A stretch of DNA of 64,000 bases, from contig NZ_AP019860.1 of assembly GCF_009002475.1 (NCBI RefSeq), forward strand, positions 4,836,001-4,900,000, given 5' to 3'. This DNA comes from Candidatus Uabimicrobium amorphum (GTDB taxonomy: Bacteria; Planctomycetota; Uabimicrobiia; Uabimicrobiales; Uabimicrobiaceae). The position numbers were made by a program, and so were the translations under genes. Position 1 is the stretch's first letter. The number at the start of each line of letters is the position of its first letter. Positions 8,359 to 17,182 of this stretch are shown here, one piece after another. A model generated the notes under the pieces. It ran no database searches, was not told where the DNA came from, and saw nothing but the letters and a program-made list of their open reading frames with translations.

Positions 8359-9441
8359 ATGTACAGAATGTATGTGTTGTTTATATTTTTGTTTGGCGTT
8401 GTCTTTTGCCAAGAAGACGCTTCTTTGGATAAGGTCAAAGAAGAGTTACGCCGCGAAATGATTACTGAGATCGATAAAAAACTTAAAGATGTACGCGAAG
8501 AATTAATCAACCAAGTAGATCGTCGTCTTGCAGGTCTTCGCCAAGAAGGATACCTGGGAGCTAGTTTGAAAGAAATTAGCGAAGGGTTGCGCACACTTCT
8601 TGATTTAGAACCAAACGAAGGTGTTTTAGTTACAGAAGTCGAAATGGACGGACCAGCAGCCAAGGCTGGTATTGAGAAAATGGATATTATTCTTTCCATT
8701 GCCGGAAATAAAGTTTCTTCTCCTGCACAATTACAAAAGCTCATTCGCAGTATGAAGCCTGGTTTTACAGTGCGTTTTAGCATATTAAGTAAACGCGAGA
8801 AAAAAGATGTGGATGTCAAACTTGGTGGAAAGCTGTATGGTGAAAAAAGAGCCAATCCTCTGCGAAAAATGTTTTCTGGAAATAGCGACCTTGAGAAACT
8901 TATGGAAAAACAAATGGAACAGATGTTTGGACATTTGCCTAAAGAGCAACGCGAGATGATGAAGCAAATGCAGAATAAACTTCGCAAACAACTTGAGAAT
9001 TTACAAAAAGATCCTGAATCAATGCGCGAATTGGGAAAAAATTTACAAGATATGCTAAAAGATCTTGTGCCAAATGAAAATAACGATGAAACAGAAGAAG
9101 ATGACTCTGATGAAGATGCGGAAATTGATAATCTTCTCGATGATTTGATGGAAAATGACACTGCTGTTGAATTGGGAATGTTACTCATCCCTATCCCTGA
9201 GCCTCTAAAGCAACGCGAAGGCTACGAAAAAGACTATGGTGCTTTGGTTTCACAAGTCGACGGTTTGGCCTCAAAAAAAGGTGTACAGAAATGGGATATC
9301 CTCATGGAGATCAATGGTCAAAAGGTAACTTCCAGCAATTATGGTAACAAGATTATTTCGCAACTGAAATCAGGAAGTAAGCTAAAACTAAAGCTCTTTC
9401 GCAAAGGCCAAGAAAAAGATTTAGTGATCGATTTAAAATAG
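8359..9441 (+). CDS. secreted double-PDZ protein
   Basis: About 360 aa. I place the start at the ATG at 8359, seven bases after AAGGAG, rather than the TTG two codons upstream. A Sec signal peptide (MYRMYVLFIFLFGVVFCQ) is followed by a short coiled coil. PDZ1 spans about residues 60-140 (LGASLKEI ... GVLVTEVEMDGPAAKAGI). A Met/Gln/Lys-rich helical linker then leads to an acidic patch near residue 240, and PDZ2 spans about 285-360 (ALVSQVDGLASKKGVQKWDILMEINGQ). There is no protease domain. It is the first of three exported PDZ proteins around an ECF sigma gene, suggesting a role in envelope protein binding or sensing. Partners are unknown. Confidence 0.85.
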   Translation: MYRMYVLFIFLFGVVFCQEDASLDKVKEELRREMITEIDKKLKDVREELINQVDRRLAGLRQEGYLGASLKEISEGLRTLLDLEPNEGVLVTEVEMDGPAAKAGIEKMDIILSIAGNKVSSPAQLQKLIRSMKPGFTVRFSILSKREKKDVDVKLGGKLYGEKRANPLRKMFSGNSDLEKLMEKQMEQMFGHLPKEQREMMKQMQNKLRKQLENLQKDPESMRELGKNLQDMLKDLVPNENNDETEEDDSDEDAEIDNLLDDLMENDTAVELGMLLIPIPEPLKQREGYEKDYGALVSQVDGLASKKGVQKWDILMEINGQKVTSSNYGNKIISQLKSGSKLKLKLFRKGQEKDLVIDLK

Positions 9442-9478
9442 CAAGTTTTGTACTTAACCTAACTTGAAACCCTTTTGG

Positions 9479-9495
9479 ACGAAACTAAATTTCGT
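9479..9495 (+). terminator. short hairpin with T-rich tail
   Basis: ACGAAA (9479-9484) and TTTCGT (9490-9495) flank CTAAA and are followed by TTTAC. This is a weak possible terminator after the double-PDZ gene. Confidence 0.3.
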
Positions 9496-9538
9496 TTTAC
9501 TTTCCCATGTAATCCGATAAAATAATAGAAGCGTTCTT

Positions 9539-9597
9539 TGAACGTTTTCCAGGATTGTTTCGTTAACATAGAGTTTACGAAACTGACTAACTTAGTC
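9539..9597 (+). promoter_or_regulatory. candidate ECF promoter and two inverted repeats before the sigma gene
   Basis: GAAC (9539-9542), 18 bases, then CGTT (9561-9564) resembles the GAAC...CGT core of ECF-type promoters and would fit autoregulation. Overlapping it, GTTTCGTTAAC (9557-9567) and GTTTACGAAAC (9573-9583) form an inverted repeat with one mismatch. GACTAA-C-TTAGTC (9585-9597) forms a second, perfect one. The sequence symmetry is directly visible; function is inferred. Confidence 0.35.
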
Positions 9598-9619
9598 TAT
9601 TACTAGATAGAAAAGTACC

Positions 9620-10186
9620 ATGGCCGATAAAGAAGATACAGATATCATTAAGAGGTGCCAACAGGGAGACGAAGAAGCATTTAAGCAACTTGTTAAACGG
9701 TACCAGGACAAAGCGATTTGGATTGCTTATCAGATGGTAAATAATTATGAAGAAGCCCGGGATATTTCTCAGGATGCTTTCATACGCGTTTATAAATCCA
9801 TCAATAAGTTCAATTTAATGAGTAACTTCTATACATGGTTATATCGTATAGTTGTTAACCTATGCATTGACCATCTTCGCAGGTTTAAAAACCGAAATCG
9901 TGCTATCTCGACGGAAGATATTGGAGAAATTTGCGACGAAAAGCCAAGTCACGAAGTCAATCTCGAAAAAATGGAGCTTTTGCAAAAAATCTACAATGTT
10001 TTGGAGCAAATTCCTCCGAAATATAAAGCAATTCTTATTTTACGAGATATTGAGGACTATGACTGTAAGGAAGTCGCGGATATTCTCAATTGTAATCATA
10101 ATACCATACGTTGGCGCTTATTCCGTGGTAGGCAGATTTTTAAGGATATATGGGAAAAAACAGAGGGGTCAAAATCTCCAGTATAA
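9620..10186 (+). CDS. ECF-family RNA polymerase sigma factor
   Basis: The 188-aa protein has the two ECF regions. Sigma-2 spans about residues 8-95, with EARDISQDAFIRVYKSINKF and TWLYRIVVNLCIDHLRR. Sigma-4 spans about 115-175, with LEQIPPKYKAILILRDIEDY and a helix-turn-helix ending NTIRWRLFRGR. The WRLFR form of region 4.2 is one I associate with planctomycete ECF factors. There is no N- or C-terminal extension. The next gene downstream, 33 bp away, encodes a single-pass membrane protein that could be its anti-sigma factor. Start ATG at 9620 has only a weak purine stretch upstream. Confidence 0.93.
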   Translation: MADKEDTDIIKRCQQGDEEAFKQLVKRYQDKAIWIAYQMVNNYEEARDISQDAFIRVYKSINKFNLMSNFYTWLYRIVVNLCIDHLRRFKNRNRAISTEDIGEICDEKPSHEVNLEKMELLQKIYNVLEQIPPKYKAILILRDIEDYDCKEVADILNCNHNTIRWRLFRGRQIFKDIWEKTEGSKSPV

Positions 10187-10219
10187 TCAAAATGATTTAT
10201 ATTTTAGGGTTAAAAAAAC

Positions 10220-10765
10220 ATGTTTCAATGGTTTATTCGCAAATTTATTCCTTTGAGTTTGACAAAAGACGAGCTTCCCATTTTCGGGAAGAGTCTACAG
10301 CATCGCATTAGCAAGTCATATAAACAAGAACAAAACAAATACGAATTTCATCGCGGAAATCTACAGTTACTTGGGAGCACCAAACTAAAAGAAGAGAACT
10401 TTGACGATTATTGGCGTGACATTAAATCCAAGATGAAAGAGCAAAAAAGCAGTAACCTTGCCATCAATGTTCCAAAAGTAACGTATCCAAATTTGTATTT
10501 ACGACGAGGCTTTGCGATCGCTTGTGCACTTATATTTATAGTTGCTATTGTCGGACCGTTCAATATGGATAAGAGTAACTCGATTTTTTCTGCAAATGTT
10601 AGTTTTACCAGTATTATTTTCGGTGTCCCAAATCAGGACTCGAATTCTCAAGATGGCTTGTTGCCAGCAGATCTTTATGTGGAAGACATGCAAATTGATT
10701 TGCAAAAACAGACGTATGAACTCGATCGTGTTGTTAATTGTAAACTTGAAAGCGCAGCGTTCTAG
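10220..10765 (+). CDS. single-pass membrane protein, candidate anti-sigma factor
   Basis: The 181-aa protein has about 95 cytoplasmic residues rich in Lys/Gln/Glu, one TM helix at about 97-113 (GFAIACALIFIVAIVGP) and about 65 residues outside. It lacks the HxxxCxxC zinc motif of ZAS anti-sigma factors, and I recognise no family. The anti-sigma proposal rests only on topology and on being directly downstream of the ECF sigma gene and upstream of an HtrA-like gene, as in sigma-E systems. It starts with ATG at 10220 after AGGG. Confidence 0.65.
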   Translation: MFQWFIRKFIPLSLTKDELPIFGKSLQHRISKSYKQEQNKYEFHRGNLQLLGSTKLKEENFDDYWRDIKSKMKEQKSSNLAINVPKVTYPNLYLRRGFAIACALIFIVAIVGPFNMDKSNSIFSANVSFTSIIFGVPNQDSNSQDGLLPADLYVEDMQIDLQKQTYELDRVVNCKLESAAF

Positions 10766-10783
10766 AAAATGGGGCTTTGAACT

Positions 10784-11779
10784 ATGCCAGTACATAAAAA
10801 CATCCATATATATTTGTGCTTGTTGTTTTCAATATCCTCTATATTCTGTCAAACAGACAATACAACAAAAGCACCTTCGCTCTTAGACATAGAAAATGCT
10901 GTAAAACATATTGTTGATAAAGTAAAAGGTAGTGTTGTCAGTGTAGAAAGCTGTAATTCCGAAAACAAGTTCTCCAGGCATTCAGGTGTTGTTCTTGACG
11001 ACCTGGGACATGTTGTAACAATTGCTAGCTCTATCAGAGGCGCGGAAAAAGTTTGTATTAAAACATTATCTGGAAAGTTGTTTCCTGCTAAATTAGTTGG
11101 CATTGATAATGTAACCAATTTAGCACTCGTGAGAGTAGAAGATGCGCAAAGTTTTCCATGTGTGGTCAAGGGCGACTCTTCGAAGTTGTCTCTGGGATCA
11201 TTTTTGATATCAGTTGGCAATCCATACGGACTACAGAATTCTCCGTCTTTAGGTATTGTAAGTGGTCTGGAGCGAGTGGTTAAGTTTAATGATCATTTGC
11301 TTTTAGGACTGATTCAGACAACTGCTGCGATTAACCCTGGCGATGCAGGAGGGTTAGCGGTAGACTCTAAAGGTGAGTTTGTTGGAGTTATTTGTTCCAC
11401 TCTTGGCGCTTCAAAGCCAATGGGGAACGCAATGGTATTACCACAAGGCATTAATTTTGTCATACCTAGTAATACTGTATATTGGGTGTGTGAAAATCTC
11501 ATCAAGCATGGCAAAAAACGTGGTCGAATGGGAATTAATGTTAAAGATCAGCCACAAGGCGGAGTTGTTGTTACCAAAGTTGGGGCAGAGACTCCCGCGG
11601 CAAAAGTCGGTCTCGAAACAGGAGATTCTTTACTGGAAATTAACGGAGTTCCTATCCAAAGTGCACGAAAACTTGTTGGTCGTATGTACCATATGCTTGC
11701 TGGTGATACGATCGAATTTAAAGTAAAGAAAAAAGATGAACAAGTGGTTACCGTTAAAATTACCTTAGAAAGTTCCTAA
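10784..11779 (+). CDS. secreted HtrA/DegP-like protein with all three catalytic residues lost, plus PDZ
   Basis: 331 aa: N-terminal signal sequence (residues 5-22), trypsin-like domain (about 35-235), C-terminal PDZ (about 247-331, GGVVVTKVGAETPAAKVGL). The fold motifs of HtrA are all recognisable but the triad is gone. The TNNHVV motif is TIASSI, so His is Ser82. DPxxDIAL is DNVTNLAL, so Asp is Asn112. GNSGG is GDAGG, so Ser is Ala188. It should therefore bind but not cut. GNPYGL and IPSNTV, structural motifs of the family, are kept. It is third in the sigma/membrane-protein/HtrA-like run and followed by a strong terminator, consistent with an exported sensor or decoy in the sigma pathway. 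Confidence 0.9.
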   Translation: MPVHKNIHIYLCLLFSISSIFCQTDNTTKAPSLLDIENAVKHIVDKVKGSVVSVESCNSENKFSRHSGVVLDDLGHVVTIASSIRGAEKVCIKTLSGKLFPAKLVGIDNVTNLALVRVEDAQSFPCVVKGDSSKLSLGSFLISVGNPYGLQNSPSLGIVSGLERVVKFNDHLLLGLIQTTAAINPGDAGGLAVDSKGEFVGVICSTLGASKPMGNAMVLPQGINFVIPSNTVYWVCENLIKHGKKRGRMGINVKDQPQGGVVVTKVGAETPAAKVGLETGDSLLEINGVPIQSARKLVGRMYHMLAGDTIEFKVKKKDEQVVTVKITLESS

Positions 11780-11787
11780 GTTTAGAT

Positions 11788-11813
11788 AAAAGCGCCATGC
11801 GGCGCTTTTTTTT
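11788..11813 (+). terminator. rho-independent terminator
   Basis: AAAAGCGCC (11788-11796) and GGCGCTTTT (11801-11809) pair over a 4-nt loop and run into a T8 tract. It ends the sigma/HtrA-like transcript and shows that an upstream in-frame start at 11797 for the next gene is not real. Confidence 0.9.
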
Positions 11814-11826
11814 ATGGAGGAAGAAC

Positions 11827-12717
11827 ATGAAGTATTGGGTAATGATTTTTAGTTTGTTGATTACATCAATGACCTTTGCGCAGAGCGAAAAGGAGATTAC
11901 CGACTTAATTGCAAAACTCGGCAGTGATGAATTTAAAGTTCGCGAAGAGGCTACGGAAAAACTTACGGAAATAGGGCAAACTGCCTTACCTCTTCTTCGC
12001 GAAGCCGAAAATCATCAAGATCCTGAAGTTTCTTGGCGCGCAACAAAAATCATTAAGCGCATCACCGAAAAACAATTGCAACAAGAGAATATTGTAAAAA
12101 AAGAAGAGCGGCAACGAAAACAAAGTACACCTTTTGCAAAAGAATTTGAGTATAAAGGTCCTGGGTTTCGTTTCAAGTTTCGTTTTTCGGGTAATGTAGA
12201 CGATTTATTTGATGTAGAAAAATTTCTCAAAGATGGTGACATTCCCGAATTCCTAAAACGTCGGCAGTTCAAACATGTACCGAAAGATTTCATTCGTGAT
12301 ATCGAAGACTTTCAGCGACAATGGGAAGACTTTTTTTCTGAAGACAATGGAAGAGACATTGATCGTCTGCGTCGCCAGTGGCAAAAAATGCTCCCTTTCA
12401 ACAGAAAAAGACAAACGCCGCAGCTAAAAAACAATTCCTTTATTTTCGGTTTACAATTGCAAAAAGTTGACGAAGTGGTACGTGCGCAATTGCAATTGAA
12501 AGAAAATCAAGGGGTTTTGGTCAAGAATATTTCTTCACGCGGACGCTTTGCGAATGCAGGCTTCCAAAAATGGGATCTAATCCTAAAAGTAAATGAGGAA
12601 GTAATTGTGAGTCCGCAACAGTTTAAAGAAATAGTTGATAATTTAGATGACAAAGCCAAAAATACTGTCGCGATCGTGCGACGTGGCAAACCGCAAGTAA
12701 TTGAGTTTGTAAAATAA
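11827..12717 (+). CDS. secreted HEAT-like/PDZ protein
   Basis: About 296 aa. The start is the ATG at 11827, preceded by GGAGGAAGAAC; the frame extends upstream but only through the terminator. Signal peptide MKYWVMIFSLLITSMTFAQ. Residues about 22-75 contain a HEAT-like unit (LGSDEFKVREEATEKLTEIG ... DPEVSWRATKIIKRI) of a type common in secreted planctomycete proteins. A charged Arg/Phe-rich middle follows, then a PDZ domain at about 205-296 (GVLVKNISSRGRFANAGFQKWDLILKVNEE). There is no catalytic domain. It probably binds proteins in the envelope alongside the other PDZ proteins of this locus. Confidence 0.82.
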   Translation: MKYWVMIFSLLITSMTFAQSEKEITDLIAKLGSDEFKVREEATEKLTEIGQTALPLLREAENHQDPEVSWRATKIIKRITEKQLQQENIVKKEERQRKQSTPFAKEFEYKGPGFRFKFRFSGNVDDLFDVEKFLKDGDIPEFLKRRQFKHVPKDFIRDIEDFQRQWEDFFSEDNGRDIDRLRRQWQKMLPFNRKRQTPQLKNNSFIFGLQLQKVDEVVRAQLQLKENQGVLVKNISSRGRFANAGFQKWDLILKVNEEVIVSPQQFKEIVDNLDDKAKNTVAIVRRGKPQVIEFVK

Positions 12718-12753
12718 TTGTTTACACATCATTATACGGTTTTTGTTATAATT

Positions 12754-12783
12754 ACGGTAGGAATTGACCTGCCGTTTTTTTTT
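12754..12783 (+). terminator. rho-independent terminator after the HEAT-PDZ gene
   Basis: ACGGTAGG (12754-12761) pairs with CCTGCCGT (12768-12775, one G-T pair) over six bases, followed by T9. It lies inside the apparent 5' extension of the next reading frame, arguing for the downstream start at 12800. Confidence 0.85.
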
Positions 12784-12799
12784 GTCCACAGATAAAATT

Positions 12800-15700
12800 A
12801 TGAATGAATTGATCAAATTTTATTATCGCGCTGTAAGTTACTACTATGTTGGTAACAATTATGCTTTCGCACAAGAAGAGTGTTACAAAGCCATTGATTT
12901 CTCTACGCATAATAAAGTAGCTACCGCACTTCTTAAAGTCCTAAAACCGCGTGCACATACGCGCTTTAACTCCTTCCATTGCCATAAACTCCTCGAACAA
13001 TTAGATAACGCAGATATCGATAATTTTTTGGTGCTGTTTCTCGCACAATACCACGCAGAGAGTATCGTATTTCGTCAGATAAATTGGGGGCCGCTTCAAG
13101 AAAATTTTACTCCCAATGCGGTGAAGCATCGTATGTGGGCGCATATTTTCGAGGGAGACTGGCGCTACGCTTTACAGTCTGCCGAAAGTTTGTTGTTACC
13201 AATCCAAGGGGACCCTGTTGTTTATTTTCAATTGGCGACAATCTATTTTCACATGCGTCATTTCTCTGAAGCAGAAAAGTACTTATTCGTTTTAGGACAA
13301 TATGGCGGAATTTACACTACGGCAGCGATTAGTTTGTTGTTGCAGTTACCACAGCGAACATTTGATACGCTGGCTAAAAATGTATTGTTGACAAAATATA
13401 GCCAGACGCTTTCTATGTCAGAAAAGTTAGTGATTGCCGATTTTTTGCAAAAGTCATGGGATCAAAAGGCACTCTTTGCGTATGGAAAATCACTGTTAAA
13501 ACAAGCGCAAGATCGCAAAGATTATTTGGGGTTGGCTGAAGTATATCTTGAAGCGGGGTATTGGAACCAGGCAATTGATTGTTGTTACGCTTTGCGTAAA
13601 CCGACAGGAGAAGACATCGAAGAAATTACGCGAATTTTTCTACACCATCCTTCGCAAGCCATTACGAAATCACATAAAGCATATAAGTTTTTCAAATGGC
13701 TCATCGTTACGAGTAAAGACAGTTCTGCGGTTTTTTTTATGAACCGTTCATTACGCTCTGTGTTGCCAAAATTGGCCATGAAAGGCTATAAAAAATTTCG
13801 TAGTGAAAATGAAAAGGAGAGTCTTCTTGGACAAAGTATTTGTTACTTTTATTTGTGTAAGTACTCACGGTGTAAAAAACTACTTTGCCATGTGGAGGAA
13901 AAGTATCCTGATTTAAGTGCACAAGTAACGGAGTGGCGCGCACGAATAGATGTACAGGTGAAACCACAGCAAACCTTGCTTGAACTATGGGGAAAATCCG
14001 ATAAACTCGATGTGGAACGTGTTTTGAGAGATCTTTGTTCTTCTGTATGTCCTGTATGCCACACTTATCAAAAGGAATTATCCTTTTGCCATAAATGTGG
14101 ATTCATCCCTCTCAATATTTTTGCGTGGGAAAACGATCATCTACGATGGCAAAGCAATAAATTACTTTTCCCTAGAGAACTACTACTTGTGACCACCAGC
14201 GCCATTATTTATGAGAAAAATACCACCGTAGTTTTTGTGGTTTTTAGTCCACGTTCTGTCACTTTTGAATTAAAAAAGAATGGCAAACAATACGATACAA
14301 ATACCATCGATGTCAATGGTTTAGAGATTTTAAAAAAGACCTTAAATGAAACAGGTATGTACGAAGCTATTGTACGCACTAAATACACGGAAAGTACTTG
14401 TAAATTTTTCGTCGCTGATGGTAATGACGAACTTAGTGTGTCATGTGTGACACAACGTTGGGTTGCGGAACGTGAGTTGGAAATCGTGTTACGTGTTGCG
14501 GATGGTTGGGGGTATGGTGTCAGTGGTACACCTCAAGTCGACCTATACGATTTACACACACAAAATCACCGTAAATGCAACATCATAGAGCAGAAAGGTA
14601 ATCGCCTTTACTGTTACTGGAAAAACCTGGAGGTACTTACGCCATATAAGTATGTGTTTTTAAAAATGGGCGAGCAATCTTGGGTAATCACCGTTAAGAC
14701 ACAAAAAACAGCTTCATGGCAGCAAATCGTTGAACGATTTTATTCTCCGTTAGAAAAGGTAGGTTATCAGTACCAAGTAACAAAGAAGAAGTTATGTATT
14801 GATACCAAATATAGTTGCCAAGAAATGAGCGTTGTTACACAACCTATTGGTGCAGATGCTGTTGACATTTTTCGGGAAAATAATACACAATACTTGGAGG
14901 TTTCCATACCGAAATTTGTTGGGGGAGCATACTTCGGGGCAGCACGCTTTGCGAAAAAAAAAGCACAAGAACGTGGTGTGGAAGTCGCCTTTCCTTTAAT
15001 TTGCCCACCACCAAAGTTTCGCGTATCTTTCCCGGAAGAGGTCCAACCAAATTTAAAATTTTCGGTAGATGTGAGTAGTGACTTTAGTGGAAAGCTTTAT
15101 ATTTTGTCGCGTGACAAAAATGTACTTTTCTACTCATTAAAAGATCAGCTTGCCATGCGCGACAATACATTACACTGTCAGCACTCACAAAGTACAATGT
15201 GGAATGTGCTGCCCTCCGACCTGAATATAAATAGTCGTTACTACACATATATTGGCGATTACGATTTTTCGCAAAGTGGGCAAATTGAACTAAAGGCAAT
15301 GCCTCAAGAGGGGACACAAAAGTTTACATTTTTGGCAAGTGATGGTAATTTTTTTATTGAGAAAACAATTGCGATTCGCGTTATTCATTCCATGAAAATA
15401 GAATGTAGTTTTCCGGAAAAGATAGGCGAAAAAGACCACTGTGATATACCAATTACTTTTTGTTCGCAGTTATCTGTACCTTTTTCGGTACATTCGCAAA
15501 ACAAAGGGGTGATTGTCGAAGGCCAAGCGGGCAATGAAACAGTTTCGATTAAAGTCCATGAACCCGATGTATTTACTTTAAATCTGGGAGATAAAAAACA
15601 AGTTCACAAAGTAGATCCTCTCTTAGAACGGGAGGAAACTCATAGCGTTATTGAAAAAGTAACACCGGAAAATATTTCTGCCGATGTTCGTGTGTATCGC

Positions 15701-16744
15701 AATGGTTATGGACTGATTCGCGAAATAGCCACCAATATCAAAGACGATCCTTTCTGTGGATTAGACCATGTTGCCGCAAAACTCTACGCCTTAGGAGTGC
15801 TATACAAACTGACTGCCGAAGGAAAAATCGACAGTGATCAATATCAAAATGAACAGGCAATTCTCCAATGGCAAAAGCACTTGCCAGATATTGAAAATCT
15901 AAACTTCCGTGAACCACAGCTCGTAACCGTTATACTGCTATATTTGTCGTTATATATCGAAATTCCCAAATTCAAAGACATCAAAAAATGCGCAACTGAT
16001 TTACAAAACAAATGTTTGGAAAACAATATAAAGGATAATCGTTTACTATTTCTCTCTCTAGATTTCAGCAAAAAAACACGCAATGCTCTTGATGCTGCAG
16101 GTGCGATACTCCACGATATAAAAGTGAAAAAAGCCACGAGATATTTACAGAAGACCATGAAAGATTCCTCATGGACCAGTAAACTTCTCGGAGGAAACAT
16201 TACCGCCACTGTTTGGGCAACACATGCACTGTGTCGTATAGATCATCATCTGGCACAGCAAGCGTTTGATTACGTCAATACTCAATGGGGAAATAACTCC
16301 TTGGGTAATGTTCACGCCGACATTGCGTATATGAAGTTAATGTACGCAGTAACTCAAAAGAATGAACAGCTCTCATGGCAACGCAAAGATACATCACTTT
16401 TAAGTTTTGTTTTACAAGGTCTTAAACCACAACAATTAAAATTACGTTTAGTAGGGCCAGAAGTTCTAAAACCAGGACACGAGTTTACCCTGAAAGGGCG
16501 TATAAAAAGTAAATACCCTAAGATACTCTTATATATTCCTGGTAACATCATCGTTTACAATCCTCAATACCAAGACCGCAAACACAGTTATAGTGGAAAT
16601 GTAGTATGGCCTATTTCTACAAATGAGCTACAATTAAAATGCAAAGCACTGTGTAGTGGTGTGGGAACTGTATATGTTGTTGTTGAAGATATGTATAAAT
16701 ATGGCCAAAAAATCTATGACAGTTATCAGTTAGTTGTTGTTTAG
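12800..16744 (+). CDS. large TPR / zinc-ribbon / beta-domain / helical-toroid-like protein
   Basis: About 1,314 aa, taking the ATG at 12800 because the 12 upstream codons lie in a terminator. There is no signal peptide or TM segment. Residues ~1-400 are helical TPR-like repeats (FAQEECYKAIDF, VYFQLATIYFHMRHFSEAEKYL). A zinc ribbon follows at ~415-440 (CPVCHTYQKELSFCHKCG). About 500 residues of beta-rich, Ig- or macroglobulin-like segments come next, then a helical stretch (~985-1200, GLDHVAAKLYALGVLYKL ... NITATVWATHALCRI) and a final beta domain. The order beta-domains, alpha/alpha helices, beta-domain resembles alpha-2-macroglobulin, but no GCxEQ thioester is visible. I assign no function. 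The zinc-ribbon peptide gene follows 20 bp downstream. Confidence 0.8.
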   Translation: MNELIKFYYRAVSYYYVGNNYAFAQEECYKAIDFSTHNKVATALLKVLKPRAHTRFNSFHCHKLLEQLDNADIDNFLVLFLAQYHAESIVFRQINWGPLQENFTPNAVKHRMWAHIFEGDWRYALQSAESLLLPIQGDPVVYFQLATIYFHMRHFSEAEKYLFVLGQYGGIYTTAAISLLLQLPQRTFDTLAKNVLLTKYSQTLSMSEKLVIADFLQKSWDQKALFAYGKSLLKQAQDRKDYLGLAEVYLEAGYWNQAIDCCYALRKPTGEDIEEITRIFLHHPSQAITKSHKAYKFFKWLIVTSKDSSAVFFMNRSLRSVLPKLAMKGYKKFRSENEKESLLGQSICYFYLCKYSRCKKLLCHVEEKYPDLSAQVTEWRARIDVQVKPQQTLLELWGKSDKLDVERVLRDLCSSVCPVCHTYQKELSFCHKCGFIPLNIFAWENDHLRWQSNKLLFPRELLLVTTSAIIYEKNTTVVFVVFSPRSVTFELKKNGKQYDTNTIDVNGLEILKKTLNETGMYEAIVRTKYTESTCKFFVADGNDELSVSCVTQRWVAERELEIVLRVADGWGYGVSGTPQVDLYDLHTQNHRKCNIIEQKGNRLYCYWKNLEVLTPYKYVFLKMGEQSWVITVKTQKTASWQQIVERFYSPLEKVGYQYQVTKKKLCIDTKYSCQEMSVVTQPIGADAVDIFRENNTQYLEVSIPKFVGGAYFGAARFAKKKAQERGVEVAFPLICPPPKFRVSFPEEVQPNLKFSVDVSSDFSGKLYILSRDKNVLFYSLKDQLAMRDNTLHCQHSQSTMWNVLPSDLNINSRYYTYIGDYDFSQSGQIELKAMPQEGTQKFTFLASDGNFFIEKTIAIRVIHSMKIECSFPEKIGEKDHCDIPITFCSQLSVPFSVHSQNKGVIVEGQAGNETVSIKVHEPDVFTLNLGDKKQVHKVDPLLEREETHSVIEKVTPENISADVRVYRNGYGLIREIATNIKDDPFCGLDHVAAKLYALGVLYKLTAEGKIDSDQYQNEQAILQWQKHLPDIENLNFREPQLVTVILLYLSLYIEIPKFKDIKKCATDLQNKCLENNIKDNRLLFLSLDFSKKTRNALDAAGAILHDIKVKKATRYLQKTMKDSSWTSKLLGGNITATVWATHALCRIDHHLAQQAFDYVNTQWGNNSLGNVHADIAYMKLMYAVTQKNEQLSWQRKDTSLLSFVLQGLKPQQLKLRLVGPEVLKPGHEFTLKGRIKSKYPKILLYIPGNIIVYNPQYQDRKHSYSGNVVWPISTNELQLKCKALCSGVGTVYVVVEDMYKYGQKIYDSYQLVVV

Positions 16745-16764
16745 TATTTTGCGAGGAAAATCGT

Positions 16765-16956
16765 ATGCATTGTTGTTTAGATTGCGGTACGGAACTCGAT
16801 TGTAAATTTAGATGCAAAAATTGTGGAAATCAATTTCGTCCATCTATTTTTTTTGCGGAAAGATGGAAGCGCGCAACGCAAATAACCACATATTGCAAAC
16901 ATTGCGGTAAAGAGAAAATACACGGTAAGCCTTGTCGGCATTGTGAGAAATATTAG
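16765..16956 (+). CDS. small four-CxxC zinc-ribbon protein
   Basis: A 63-aa protein with four CxxC pairs (CLDC, CKNC, CKHC, CRHC), enough ligands for two zinc sites of double-zinc-ribbon type. RBS GAGGAAAA precedes the ATG at 16765. It follows the large zinc-ribbon/TPR protein by 20 bp, so the two are probably co-transcribed. The role is unknown; such ribbons usually mediate protein or nucleic-acid contacts. Confidence 0.75.
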   Translation: MHCCLDCGTELDCKFRCKNCGNQFRPSIFFAERWKRATQITTYCKHCGKEKIHGKPCRHCEKY

Positions 16957-16972
16957 GGCGTCGTTTTCAGAT

Positions 16973-17050
16973 TGGTGCCCTCACCATCGAATTTAAGGTT
17001 TTAGCTTCGCTAAAAGCCTTAATTCTCATGCCTCTCCCACGGGAGAGGCA
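16973..17050. repeat. inverted repeat element, left copy
   Basis: This ~78-bp unit contains CCCTCACCATCGAAT, an internal hairpin (TTTTAGC TTC GCTAAAA) and a second hairpin CCTCTCCCACGGGAGAGG. The same order of parts occurs in reverse orientation at 17183-17273, so the two copies face each other across ~130 bp. Confidence 0.7.
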
Positions 17051-17182
17051 TAACACATCTTAAGTTGCTCTCGCTGTTTTACTTTGTTACCGTTAAATAT
17101 ACAACACTAGATTTCAGAAAATTGGAAATCACTCTTTTGTCTCGCAAATCAAGCGAATTTAGTTTTTTACAAAAGAGAAGCA

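Noticed and set aside
8337..9188. 283-codon minus-strand Ser/Phe-rich frame
   Set aside because: Antisense shadow of the double-PDZ gene; composition mirrors its Lys/Glu/Leu codons and it lacks an RBS.
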